Shown in pieces: positions 9,150-17,435 of a DNA stretch of 64,000 nucleotides. Location of the stretch: NCBI GenBank assembly GCA_964219345.1, contig CAXPPN010000032.1, positions 1 to 64,000 of the forward strand. Direction: 5' to 3'. Source of the DNA: UBA3537 sp964219345 (GTDB lineage: Bacteria; Bacteroidota; Bacteroidia; Flavobacteriales; Flavobacteriaceae). Below the pieces are notes generated by a model. That model made no database searches and was not told the DNA's origin. It saw nothing but the letters and a program-made list of their open reading frames with translations. Position numbers and translations under genes: made by a program. The stretch's first letter is position 1. The number at the start of each line of letters is the position of its first letter.

Positions 9150-10220
9150 TTATGGGTGAGCGTATTGTGGATTGGTAATAAATTCGAAGTCAGAGAGCGA
9201 AAGTAAAAATTGTTTTAAATTTTCTTTATCTGATGTACTAAGCTGTACTCCGCCTTGTTCTACTTTTTTCATCAATGGATCAATAGTTGGAGAGTCTTGA
9301 AGTCCTTCGCTGTAGTGATTAATTACTTCTTCTATTGTTGCAAATCGGCCATCGTGCATATAGGGTGCGGTAAATGCTAGGTTTCTTAGAGATGGAGTTC
9401 TGAATTTTCCATTATCATTTGGGTCGCCAGATGCAACACCTAAACCTAAATCAGATGGATTGGCGTCTAAGCCATTATTATGAAATTTATTATCGGTCCA
9501 CAGTGGATTGTTTTCGCTTCCATGACAATGAAAACAATCTCCACGATTTTCATCCATAAACACATTGAACCCTTCAAGTTCTTGAGGGGTTAGCGTGGCT
9601 TCTCCCAATAGATATCTATCAAATTTTGAATTTGCAGAAATAATGGTGCGTTCAAATTGTGAAATTGCTTTGCTGACCATTACAGAGTCTATAGCAGAAG
9701 TTCCAAATGCTTGTTCAAATAGGGGTGGGTAATTTGGGTCTTGTTGCAAGCGTTGCACCACATTATCCAATGTATTATGCATTTCAATGGGGTTTGTAAT
9801 AGGATCAAAGACTTGACGTTCCAAACTTAATTCTCTTCCATCCCAGAAAAATTTATCATCATAATTCCATGCCAAATTAAAAAGCGGCATGCTGTTTCGT
9901 GTACCCTCAATGTTATCTATACCAATACTAAATTGTAAATTATTTGTAAATGCCTTCTGTGGAGCATGACAGGTAGCACATGATTGTGTATTATCAGCCG
10001 ATAATTTTTTATCAAAAAATAGTTTTTTCCCAAGTGCAATTCCTTCTTCGGTAAGAGGATTGTTTATCGGAATTACAGGGGGCAAAATACGACCTTGAAA
10101 AACCTCTGGAATATCTATACTAACAGGTTTTGGAACATAACCATTGGTGATCGACTCATCTTTTGAACAAGCAAAACAAGTGATTAAAACAATTAGACTA
10201 TATTTTATAATTTTATTCAA
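9150..10220 (-). CDS. mbnH: MbnH/MauG-like diheme peroxidase-family lipoprotein
   Basis: This is a 356-residue diheme c-type protein of the bacterial cytochrome c peroxidase/MauG superfamily. The signal peptide ends at ITCFAC with lipidation at C18. Heme 1 is C81-A-T-C84-H85 and heme 2 is C229-F-H-C232-H233. Trp118 and Trp126 (AWNY...FFWDGRE) sit where the inter-heme Trp of the family lies, and PYMHDGRF near 286-293 is family-typical. It starts at TTG, overlapping the MbnP-like gene by 8 bases. In characterised systems MbnH oxidises a Trp of MbnP to kynurenine; the overlap makes this the preferred reading. A plain peroxidase remains possible. Confidence 0.8.
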   Translation of the reverse strand: MNKIIKYSLIVLITCFACSKDESITNGYVPKPVSIDIPEVFQGRILPPVIPINNPLTEEGIALGKKLFFDKKLSADNTQSCATCHAPQKAFTNNLQFSIGIDNIEGTRNSMPLFNLAWNYDDKFFWDGRELSLERQVFDPITNPIEMHNTLDNVVQRLQQDPNYPPLFEQAFGTSAIDSVMVSKAISQFERTIISANSKFDRYLLGEATLTPQELEGFNVFMDENRGDCFHCHGSENNPLWTDNKFHNNGLDANPSDLGLGVASGDPNDNGKFRTPSLRNLAFTAPYMHDGRFATIEEVINHYSEGLQDSPTIDPLMKKVEQGGVQLSTSDKENLKQFLLSLSDFEFITNPQYAHP

Positions 10221-10983
10221 TAGAGACTAAATTAAAAACATTTTGACCATTTTGATACATTAGAATTTGAGCTGTACTATTGGGCATCAACATTTGATTG
10301 TATTCATTTAAATTCCAAGTGTTTGGCTGTTTGAACCATTGAGCGATATTCATTGCAATGGTAATTTCAGTAGCACCTGTCAGCGTTATTTCTCCTAAGC
10401 TAACTTCAAAAAAAGTATCTTGTGGGAAAGTAGGATTTGACCCCGGATTGTCTACAGCTCGAATTGCGTGATAATTATAGCCCGATTCTACATTTGAACT
10501 GTTAATGTATTTACCATCCATCTGCATGTAGTGGTAACCACCACCTAGCATAGCAGGAACATTCCATGTTGCAGAATTTAAATCTGCATAAGCACCATCT
10601 GTATTGTCTTCATTTGTAAATCCAAAAACAAAGGAAATATCAGAATAACTACCCACAGCCACAGTTTGATTTGTAGAAAAATTCAATGAGTTAGCATCCT
10701 CTAAATCGACTAAATTATATTCATCAATTGTGATGACTTCACCCGTGTTTTTAGTTAATTTTATTTTTGAAATTAAATAGCGTAAGCGCTCTATACTAAG
10801 TTCATTTCCATATGCATTTGTAAACTGAATACTGTTAAAATCAGAATTTGAAACCTCCGTTTCTTCCCATTTGTGTGTGAATTTAAAATTCACAGCCGTA
10901 ACTGGACTAATGTTATCATCATTGTCTTTTTCACAAGCCACAAATACAAGCGTAAATGCTAAAATTATTAGGTTAAATTTCAT
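10213..10983 (-). CDS. mbnP: MbnP-like copper-binding lipoprotein
   Basis: This 256-residue lipoprotein has the signal peptide MKFNLIILAFTLVFVAC, then acidic EKDNDDN. The fold pattern (VNFKFTHKW near the start, a YLISKIKL strand, MLGGGYHYMQMDGKY in the middle, IAQWF late) matches the MbnP family from memory. In studied MbnP a Trp is converted to kynurenine by the partner MbnH and helps bind Cu(I). Candidate Trp residues are those in HKWEE, SATWNVP, AQWFKQ and NTWNLN. The start shares one base with the upstream stop (TAATG) and the end overlaps the diheme gene. Copper binding is inferred. Confidence 0.78.
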   Translation of the reverse strand: MKFNLIILAFTLVFVACEKDNDDNISPVTAVNFKFTHKWEETEVSNSDFNSIQFTNAYGNELSIERLRYLISKIKLTKNTGEVITIDEYNLVDLEDANSLNFSTNQTVAVGSYSDISFVFGFTNEDNTDGAYADLNSATWNVPAMLGGGYHYMQMDGKYINSSNVESGYNYHAIRAVDNPGSNPTFPQDTFFEVSLGEITLTGATEITIAMNIAQWFKQPNTWNLNEYNQMLMPNSTAQILMYQNGQNVFNLVSIE

Positions 10984-12326
10984 TATTTTGCTTTTATAAT
11001 TAATACGTCTGAAAACCCTTTATTTTCAGAAATGTCAATATCCGAACTATTGGTATTACCAACCCCAACAATGCTTCCATTATTGAGTTCTGTTATACCC
11101 ATCAACAAATCTACATCGTTCCCACCAATAGTTTTTTGCCACATTACATTTCCTTGTGCATTGATTTTAAAAATCCATGCATCATTTTGCCCATTATTTT
11201 TAGTCAAATTTCCATCAGAACTTCTGGAATTTCCAGCAACTAGAAATTCATTATTTTGAGTTTTATAAATGGCTTTTACACCATCAAAACTACTACCTCC
11301 AAAGGTTTTTTCCCATAGTAAATCGCCATCAGAATTTATTTTTATAATCCAAACATCTGCTGCGCCATTATTTGTAGAAAGGTCAATGTCATTGCTTCTT
11401 GAATCGCCAGCAATAAAGAAGTTGCCATCTGCTGTAGTAGTAATAGCTCTTGCTTCATCAATTTCGGTACCACCAAATGACTTTTCCCAAAGTAATGTAC
11501 CAGTATTATTTAGTTTTACCACCCAAAAATCATAGGTGCCTTTGTTGTTATTAATATCGACATCATCACTATCAGAAGAGCCCATAATTAGGAAATTTCC
11601 GTCTTGTGTTTGTACAGAATCATAGGCTGTATCTGTAAATGCTCCTCCAAAATATCGGCTCCATTGTAGGTCGCCCATTGCATCTATTTTGATCACCCAA
11701 TAATCTCCACCAGCATGACGTTCCATATTCATTCTATTATTACCAGCACCATCTGATGCTGAAACATCAAGTACACCCGATAATAAAAATCCATTATCTT
11801 GGGTTTGAATTATAGAAAAAGCACTATCTGCACCTACATAACCAAATGATTTCTCCCAAATAATTGTTCCTGATGCGTCTAGTTTCGCCACCCAAAAATC
11901 ATTGCTTCCAGAGTTGTTTGAGACATCACCATCATTACTTTTACTACTTCCTAAAATGGCATAACCACCATCATTTGTTGTTATTAAATCTTCTCCACGA
12001 TCATCGTCCGAACCTCCATAAACTTTTTGCCATTGCTGCTGTCCAGAGGCATCAAATTTTAATAACCAATAATCAAAAGATGTGTCAGTTTTGTTCGAAA
12101 TATCACCATCCATACTTTGAGTGTAACCCAAAACAGCATAGCCGCCATCTGGTGTATTAACAACAGATTGTGCACTTTCGTTTTTGGTGCCACCAATAGT
12201 TAAAACTTCTTCAACTTCAACTGATTGATTTTCAGTTGGTTGAATATTTTCAGAGGAGTCACAACCAAGATTAATACTTAGGACGAAAACAAAACAACAG
12301 TATTTTATGTTTTGTATGGTTATCAT
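10983..12326 (-). CDS. Seven-repeat beta-propeller-like lipoprotein
   Basis: The 447-residue protein has a signal peptide ending SINLGC, lipidated at the Cys and followed by DSSE. The rest consists of seven repeats of about 58-65 residues, each ending in a form of DYWVIKLDASGTLLWEKSFGG and containing DGGYAILGSS-type strands. Seven blades suit one closed propeller. The third repeat carries an insertion rich in Met and His (NRMNMERHAGGD). It lies between the choice-of-anchor B gene (11 bases) and the MbnP-like gene (1-base overlap). No enzymatic motif is visible; it may be a binding or scaffold partner on the surface. Confidence 0.75.
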   Translation of the reverse strand: MITIQNIKYCCFVFVLSINLGCDSSENIQPTENQSVEVEEVLTIGGTKNESAQSVVNTPDGGYAVLGYTQSMDGDISNKTDTSFDYWLLKFDASGQQQWQKVYGGSDDDRGEDLITTNDGGYAILGSSKSNDGDVSNNSGSNDFWVAKLDASGTIIWEKSFGYVGADSAFSIIQTQDNGFLLSGVLDVSASDGAGNNRMNMERHAGGDYWVIKIDAMGDLQWSRYFGGAFTDTAYDSVQTQDGNFLIMGSSDSDDVDINNNKGTYDFWVVKLNNTGTLLWEKSFGGTEIDEARAITTTADGNFFIAGDSRSNDIDLSTNNGAADVWIIKINSDGDLLWEKTFGGSSFDGVKAIYKTQNNEFLVAGNSRSSDGNLTKNNGQNDAWIFKINAQGNVMWQKTIGGNDVDLLMGITELNNGSIVGVGNTNSSDIDISENKGFSDVLIIKAK

Positions 12327-12337
12327 AGTTTTGAATC

Positions 12338-13897
12338 TTATTCACTTTTTTTAACAATAAATAGTCCTTTTTCAATGTCACTGATGACTATATTTTTGCT
12401 TGCAAAATAGGGGTAAACATTCCACACACCATTAAAAGCTGCATTATCATTACTAGGATAGGTATCAAAAAAACCAACTTCATTCATGTTTTGATTCCCT
12501 ATATTACTGATATCAATTTCTCGCATTCCCGCTCTATAGCTTGCCAAGAAATAACTGTCGCCAACAGTATAACCATTATGGTCTATAGAGGTGTTTTGAG
12601 CAATATATTCAAAACTAAGGGTAGGATTGTCTAAATCGCTAAAATCAAAAATAATGGTGCGTGTATTGGTGCCGATACTCTGCTCATCAAGTTCATCACC
12701 AACAATAAAATAACGTAAGTCTTCAGTAAACCAGCCTTGGTGAGTGTATTCAATGTTACTATATCCAATAGTTGAAATTGTCACAGGATTTGTTTTGTCT
12801 GTAACGTCTGCAATAACAACTTCATCTTCATTACTTCCGATAAGAATTTCTTTTCCTGTATAATCTGTATCTGGACCATTATAAGTTACAACTTGTGCAT
12901 CATGAGAGTAACCTCCATTACCAAATCCGCCTTCAGAAACTGGTGCTGTTGGATATTGAATATTGATAAACAATGGGCCTCCGTTATATGGTCCATTTCT
13001 GTTAGTGCCAACAACATAAGCATAGCCAGAATCTTCATTGATGACAATATTATGAGCACTGCCAAACTCTGTAAAGTGAGTGTCTGCATTAAATTCTACA
13101 GGTGTGTTTTGCACATTTCTTAGACGTGTCAAATCGAAAACTTGCATACCATGCCCATTGGCTTCACTTACAATAAAAGCATGATTCTGATATACTTTTA
13201 TATCGCGCCAACTACTGTTTACAGTGGCAGTGGGTAATATGCCAATAAGCTTTAAATTATTTGGACTACTTATATCGACAAAAGCGGTGTGAGAAGACAA
13301 ACCAACTAGAGCATATTCTTTTCCATCTATAGGGTCTGTCCATCCCCAAGAGTCATTCCCAGAAATATTACCTCCAGGGTTAATACTTAAATCTTGTAAT
13401 GACAAATAGCCAACTAAATCGTAGCCATTGCATGGATAATTACCTGCTAGACCATTTTCACACGGTAATGTAGAAAATGTTATATTGTCACATACATTTC
13501 CTATGCCATCTCCATCATTATCCTCTTGATTTGGATTTGCATCGTCAGGGCAATTGTCACAAGCGTTTCCAACTCCGTCATCGTCGTCATCTTCTTGATT
13601 TGGGTTAGCATTATTGGGGCAATTGTCACAAGCATTGCCAATATCATCGCTGTCGTTATCTTCTTGTTGAGAATTTTCAACGGATACACAGTTGTCACAA
13701 ATATCACCTACACCATCGTCATCACCATCCTCTTGATTTGGATTTGCAGCATTTGGGCAATTGTCGATAGTATTATGAATTCCATCACCGTCTCCGTCGG
13801 GATAAGTGTTTCCTGTGGGTTCATCATCACCACAATTCAATAGTAGCCCAGAAAGTGAAACAAAAACTGAAAGAATAATAGTTTTGTTATAATTCAT
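12338..13897 (-). CDS. Choice-of-anchor B family lipoprotein with thrombospondin type 3 repeats
   Basis: 519 residues. The signal peptide ends LLLNC, followed by GDDEP. Residues about 35-140 form four to five calcium-binding TSP3-type repeats (units such as DNCPNAANPNQEDGDDDGVG). The remainder is a choice-of-anchor B beta-propeller domain (NDSWGWTDPIDGKEYALVGL, HTAFVDIS, SHDAQ, EYTHQGWFTED). There is no C-terminal T9SS sorting domain; anchoring should be by lipid. First gene of the four-lipoprotein set that ends with the MbnP/MbnH-like pair. The exact role is unknown. Confidence 0.8.
   Translation of the reverse strand: MNYNKTIILSVFVSLSGLLLNCGDDEPTGNTYPDGDGDGIHNTIDNCPNAANPNQEDGDDDGVGDICDNCVSVENSQQEDNDSDDIGNACDNCPNNANPNQEDDDDDGVGNACDNCPDDANPNQEDNDGDGIGNVCDNITFSTLPCENGLAGNYPCNGYDLVGYLSLQDLSINPGGNISGNDSWGWTDPIDGKEYALVGLSSHTAFVDISSPNNLKLIGILPTATVNSSWRDIKVYQNHAFIVSEANGHGMQVFDLTRLRNVQNTPVEFNADTHFTEFGSAHNIVINEDSGYAYVVGTNRNGPYNGGPLFINIQYPTAPVSEGGFGNGGYSHDAQVVTYNGPDTDYTGKEILIGSNEDEVVIADVTDKTNPVTISTIGYSNIEYTHQGWFTEDLRYFIVGDELDEQSIGTNTRTIIFDFSDLDNPTLSFEYIAQNTSIDHNGYTVGDSYFLASYRAGMREIDISNIGNQNMNEVGFFDTYPSNDNAAFNGVWNVYPYFASKNIVISDIEKGLFIVKKSE
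13485..13815 (-). repeat. Tandem repeat coding for thrombospondin type 3 units
   Basis: Imperfect tandem repeats of about 70 bases, each centred on a reverse-complement reading of GATGGTGTAGG...TGTGACAATTG, code for the Ca-binding DNCPNxANPNQEDxDxDGxG units. Copies differ mostly at silent or Asp/Asn positions, which suggests duplication followed by divergence. Such repeats can change in number by slippage. Confidence 0.75.
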
Positions 13898-13974
13898 GTT
13901 TTAAGATTTAGTATTTGGATGGCACAATTTACATTAAAATCTATAATAAAATATTAAAAAATTCATAATTGCTT

Positions 13975-13982
13975 TATTTTTG
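13975..13982 (+). promoter_or_regulatory. Bacteroidota -7 box of thiL (TATTTTTG)
   Basis: TATTTTTG fits TAnnTTTG and ends 4 bases before the chosen thiL ATG, so the mRNA would begin at or near the start codon. This also argues against the in-frame TTG at 13969. No -33 TTG at normal spacing was seen. Confidence 0.5.
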
Positions 13983-13986
13983 CATT

Positions 13987-15036
13987 ATGATAGAAGACAA
14001 AAATCAAAAGAAAACAACATTATCTGAATTAGGAGAGTTTGGATTAATTGAACATTTAACAACCAATTTTTCAATAAAAAACTCCAGTACGATTTTAGGA
14101 ATTGGAGATGATGCAGCGGTATTGGAGTTTAAAGAAAAATCGGTGGTAGTTTCTACAGATTTGTTGGTAGAGGGTGTTCATTTTGATTTGAGCTATATGC
14201 CATTGAAACACCTTGGTTATAAAGCTGTTATTGTGAATTTATCAGATATATATGCGATGAATGCTCGTGCAACTCAGGTGACTGTTTCTATTGCAGTATC
14301 GAATCGTTTTGGATTGGAAGCTCTAGAAGCTTTATACAATGGAATTCATACTGCTGCAAAAGTATATGGGGTAGATGTAATTGGTGGAGATACAACATCT
14401 TCTACGAGTGGTCTTACAATTTCTATTACTGCTATTGGAGAAATAAATGCTTCAGATGTTGTAAAAAGAAGCGAAGCAAACCCCAATGATTTATTGGTGG
14501 TTTCAGGTGATATTGGTGCAGCTTATTTAGGACTTCAGGTTTTGGAGCGAGAAAAAGAAGTATTTAAAGTGAATCCTAATAACCAACCTGATTTGGATGC
14601 ATATACATACATAATTGAACGCCAACTTAAACCTGAAGCTCGAAAAGATATTGTACAATTACTTAAAGATTTAGACGTAAAACCCACATCAATGATTGAC
14701 ATAAGTGATGGATTATCTTCAGAAATAATTCATTTGTGTAAACAAAGTCATGTGGGCTGCGATTTGTATGAAGATAAAATACCACTGGACCCTCAAGTAA
14801 TTTCTACTTGCGAGGAATTTAATTTAGACAGCACTACTATCGCACTTAGCGGGGGTGAGGATTATGAATTGTTAATGACAATTAGTCAAGACGATTATCC
14901 AAAAATTAAAGCAAATCCAAATTTGACAGTTATTGGATATATGACAGATGTTAGTTCTGGAATACATTTGGTGACTCGTGGTGACGAAAAAATACCACTT
15001 ACAGCTCAAGGTTGGAATAGCTTAAATCAAGGTTAA
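13987..15036 (+). CDS. thiL: Thiamine-monophosphate kinase ThiL
   Basis: Phosphorylates thiamine monophosphate to the active cofactor thiamine diphosphate using ATP. ATG 13987 gives 349 residues; an upstream in-frame TTG (13969) lies over the promoter box and is rejected. Motifs: GIGDDAAVL near residue 37, STDLLVEGVHF near 54, VIGGDTTSS near 133 and SGGEDYELL near 290. Its last four bases overlap the convergent gldD. No other thiamine gene is nearby. Confidence 0.94.
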   Translation: MIEDKNQKKTTLSELGEFGLIEHLTTNFSIKNSSTILGIGDDAAVLEFKEKSVVVSTDLLVEGVHFDLSYMPLKHLGYKAVIVNLSDIYAMNARATQVTVSIAVSNRFGLEALEALYNGIHTAAKVYGVDVIGGDTTSSTSGLTISITAIGEINASDVVKRSEANPNDLLVVSGDIGAAYLGLQVLEREKEVFKVNPNNQPDLDAYTYIIERQLKPEARKDIVQLLKDLDVKPTSMIDISDGLSSEIIHLCKQSHVGCDLYEDKIPLDPQVISTCEEFNLDSTTIALSGGEDYELLMTISQDDYPKIKANPNLTVIGYMTDVSSGIHLVTRGDEKIPLTAQGWNSLNQG

Positions 15037-15593
15037 TTTTTCCACTGCAAACTTTCCATAAACCTTACGACATCATTTTTGATATAATCAACAGCAGGGA
15101 ATATGGAATCATAGTTTGGACGTGCACTAAAATACAATGCACCAGAAAGGAAATGTTTCTTTTTGTCTGAAACAAAAAATTGAATTTGAGAGGCTACTGG
15201 GCCTTTCAAATCAAACAACTTTCCATAAACATTGGTTTGTTCATTTTTAAAAGCACGCTCTGAAACCTCTCGTGCCATTTTTGAATGTTTTTGTGTTATG
15301 GATTCCGCTTCAGAAATATAATTTTTCAAATTGTTATTTAGGGAATTGTAGGTTAAATAAACTGTAGCATTCAATGAGGGATAGTTGAGGTTTAATCCTA
15401 ATTTTTTTTTGTTTTTGGATATGGTTTCAACTGTGGATAGTTTGTTTTTATCAAATGTGAAAGGCAGTTGAGGTTCAATATTTTGATAATTTGCTTTGGG
15501 ATACTCCAAACTTAAATATGCTTTTGGTTTAGGGACATTTACATCTTGGCATGACCAGCACAAACAAATCATTAAAATAAAAAACCGAGTCAT
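15033..15593 (-). CDS. gldD: Gliding motility lipoprotein GldD
   Basis: 186 residues. The signal peptide ends LCWSC, with lipidation at C15. The mature sequence (PKPKAYLSLEYPKANY early, SGALYFSARPNYDSI late) matches GldD, a lipoprotein required for gliding and T9SS function in Flavobacterium johnsoniae. The residues after the Cys (QDVNV) lack an acidic surface-export signal, so it should face the periplasm. The start codon shares one base with the gldE stop, so the two are probably coupled. Confidence 0.92.
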   Translation of the reverse strand: MTRFFILMICLCWSCQDVNVPKPKAYLSLEYPKANYQNIEPQLPFTFDKNKLSTVETISKNKKKLGLNLNYPSLNATVYLTYNSLNNNLKNYISEAESITQKHSKMAREVSERAFKNEQTNVYGKLFDLKGPVASQIQFFVSDKKKHFLSGALYFSARPNYDSIFPAVDYIKNDVVRFMESLQWKN

Positions 15594-16915
15594 TATTTTT
15601 TTAGTGTAACTTTTAATTGTTTTATTCTTTTATCATCAATACTTTCAATAACAAAAGTGAATGTATTAAATTTTATTTTTGATTTAATTTTCGGAAAGCT
15701 TTTTGAAATTTCAAGAACAAACCCTGCAAGGGTTTCAGCCTCTCCTTTTTCATTTTCAAAAACAGACTCGTCTTCGAGTTTTACAATTCTATAAAAATCT
15801 TTTAGCGTTGTTTTGCCTTCAAAAACATAATTAAAATCGTCAATTTTTGAATAAATCAAATCATCATCATCAAATTCATCACTAATATCCCCAACGATTT
15901 CCTCAATAACATCTTCCAAAGAAACGACTCCTGATGTACCACCATACTCATCTACAACAATAGCTAAGTGTATTTTCTTTTCCTGAAACTCCACCATTAA
16001 GTCGTCCAATTTTTTGTTTTCTGGAACAAATAGCGGCGTTCGAAGTAAATGGTTCCAATCAAATTCTTTTTTGTTTAAATGTGGTAGTAAATCTTTAGCA
16101 TACAAAATTCCTGAAACAGCGTCTATAGAGTTGTCATAAACTGGTATTCTAGAATATCCATTAGCAATTATTTTTGGAATAATTTCCTTAAAACTTAATG
16201 TGCTTTCAAGTCCAAAAATATCAATGCGTGGACGCATCACTTGTTTTGTATCGGTATTTCCAAATGACACAATTCCTTGAAGAATTTTTTGTTCTTCTTT
16301 TGTTGTGTCTTCTTCACTTGTTAGCTCCAAAGCTTGAGAAAGATAATCAACATTTAGGTTTGATTTTTGTTTACCTAATCGTTTGTGAATTGACAAAGTA
16401 ACCTTTCGCATAGGCATGCTAATAGGTGAAAATAAAACGTCTAAAATTTGTAGCGGTCTTGCCATAAATTTTGAAAATTTAAAATTATTTCTGTTGGCAT
16501 AAACTTTTGGTAAGATTTCTCCAAACAATAAAATGAGAAAAGTAATAATGAAAACCTCCACAAAAAATACCAGATCAATCTTAAATAGAATCAGGTTAAT
16601 TTTGGAATCAATACCACTAAATAGACGTTCACTTAATGCTGCAAAGAGAATAACAATTCCGATATTTATAAAATTATTAGCTACTAAAATAGTTGCTAGT
16701 AACTTCTTTGGACGACGTAAAAGTGAGTTTATAATATTTAGGGCTTTTGAAGGACTGCTCTCTTCGGCTTCCAAATCGGCTTTTGTAAGTGAAAAAAGAG
16801 CAACTTCTGCACCAGAAATTAGAGCAGAACAGCACAATAGAATTATAAGGAATAACCCGCCAAATGCTAGAGTTGTATCAATGGAATTTAGAAAAAAAAT
16901 AAGGTCAGCTTCCAA
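15593..16915 (-). CDS. gldE: Gliding motility-associated protein GldE (CNNM/CorC-type membrane protein)
   Basis: 440 residues. The N-terminal DUF21/CNNM membrane domain (about 1-200) has hydrophobic segments such as FLIILLCCSALISGAEVALF and VEVFIITFLILLFGEILPKV. Two CBS motifs (about 220-335, including VVDEYGGTSGVVSLEDVIEE) and a CorC/HlyC domain follow. The only plausible start is TTG at 16915. It lies between ssb and gldD. GldE is thought to work with GldD; ion transport or binding is inferred from the CNNM family. Confidence 0.9.
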   Translation of the reverse strand: MEADLIFFLNSIDTTLAFGGLFLIILLCCSALISGAEVALFSLTKADLEAEESSPSKALNIINSLLRRPKKLLATILVANNFINIGIVILFAALSERLFSGIDSKINLILFKIDLVFFVEVFIITFLILLFGEILPKVYANRNNFKFSKFMARPLQILDVLFSPISMPMRKVTLSIHKRLGKQKSNLNVDYLSQALELTSEEDTTKEEQKILQGIVSFGNTDTKQVMRPRIDIFGLESTLSFKEIIPKIIANGYSRIPVYDNSIDAVSGILYAKDLLPHLNKKEFDWNHLLRTPLFVPENKKLDDLMVEFQEKKIHLAIVVDEYGGTSGVVSLEDVIEEIVGDISDEFDDDDLIYSKIDDFNYVFEGKTTLKDFYRIVKLEDESVFENEKGEAETLAGFVLEISKSFPKIKSKIKFNTFTFVIESIDDKRIKQLKVTLKK

Positions 16916-16937
16916 AGTTATTTAGTTGGTAATACAA

Positions 16938-17381
16938 TTAAAATGGCAAATCATCTGCACCCTCATTATTGCTAGTAGCAGTTTGAGTTGGTGCTGTTGT
17001 GTTATTTACAGGGGTGGAATTACCAGTTTGTTGAGTTTGTTCATTTTTTGCGGTCAAAAATGTAAAATCTGTACAAATAATTTCTGTAGAATAGCGATCA
17101 TTACCGTTGTCATCTTGCCACTTTCTCGTTTTCAGTCGTCCTTCTATATAAACACGATCTCCTTTTTTAAGGTATTTTTCACAGATTTCAGCAGCTTTGT
17201 TACGCACCACAACATTGTGCCATTCTGTATTAGTTACTTTTTCATTGGTTTGCTTATTGGTATATGTTTCATTGGTTGCCAACGGAAAACGACCTATACA
17301 ATTACTATCATCAAAATAATGAATTTTGACATTGTCGCCCAAATGACCTATAAGCATCACTTTGTTTAGTGTTCCAGACAT
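16938..17381 (-). CDS. ssb: Single-stranded DNA-binding protein SSB
   Basis: 147 residues. The OB fold occupies about 1-107 (MSGTLNKVMLIGHLGDNV, EWHNVVVRNKAAEICEKYL, VYIEGRLKTRKWQD). A Gln/Thr/Asn-rich linker follows, then the acidic tip GADDLPF that recruits repair and replication partners. It is first of ssb-gldE-gldD, with mutY upstream; the same neighbourhood is known in other flavobacteria. Confidence 0.95.
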   Translation of the reverse strand: MSGTLNKVMLIGHLGDNVKIHYFDDSNCIGRFPLATNETYTNKQTNEKVTNTEWHNVVVRNKAAEICEKYLKKGDRVYIEGRLKTRKWQDDNGNDRYSTEIICTDFTFLTAKNEQTQQTGNSTPVNNTTAPTQTATSNNEGADDLPF

Positions 17382-17435
17382 GATTAGAATTTTAAGCAGA
17401 TTTATAAAATATAAAGATATTCAAAAAAACAACAA

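Noticed and set aside
9150..10220. Plain cytochrome c peroxidase reading of the diheme protein
   Set aside because: Not fully excluded, but overlap with an MbnP-like gene makes a MauG/MbnH-type role more likely.
13485..13815. Possible CRISPR-like array
   Set aside because: The repeats are in-frame coding units without unique spacers and with conserved Asp/Cys residues; no cas gene is near.
13526..13843. Repetitive 105-codon frame with isoleucine-rich product
   Set aside because: It is the antisense of the TSP3 repeats; Asp codons read backwards give Ile/Val, so it is a shadow.
13969..13986. TTG start for thiL
   Set aside because: It overlaps the TATTTTTG promoter box; ATG 13987 begins the family N-terminus.
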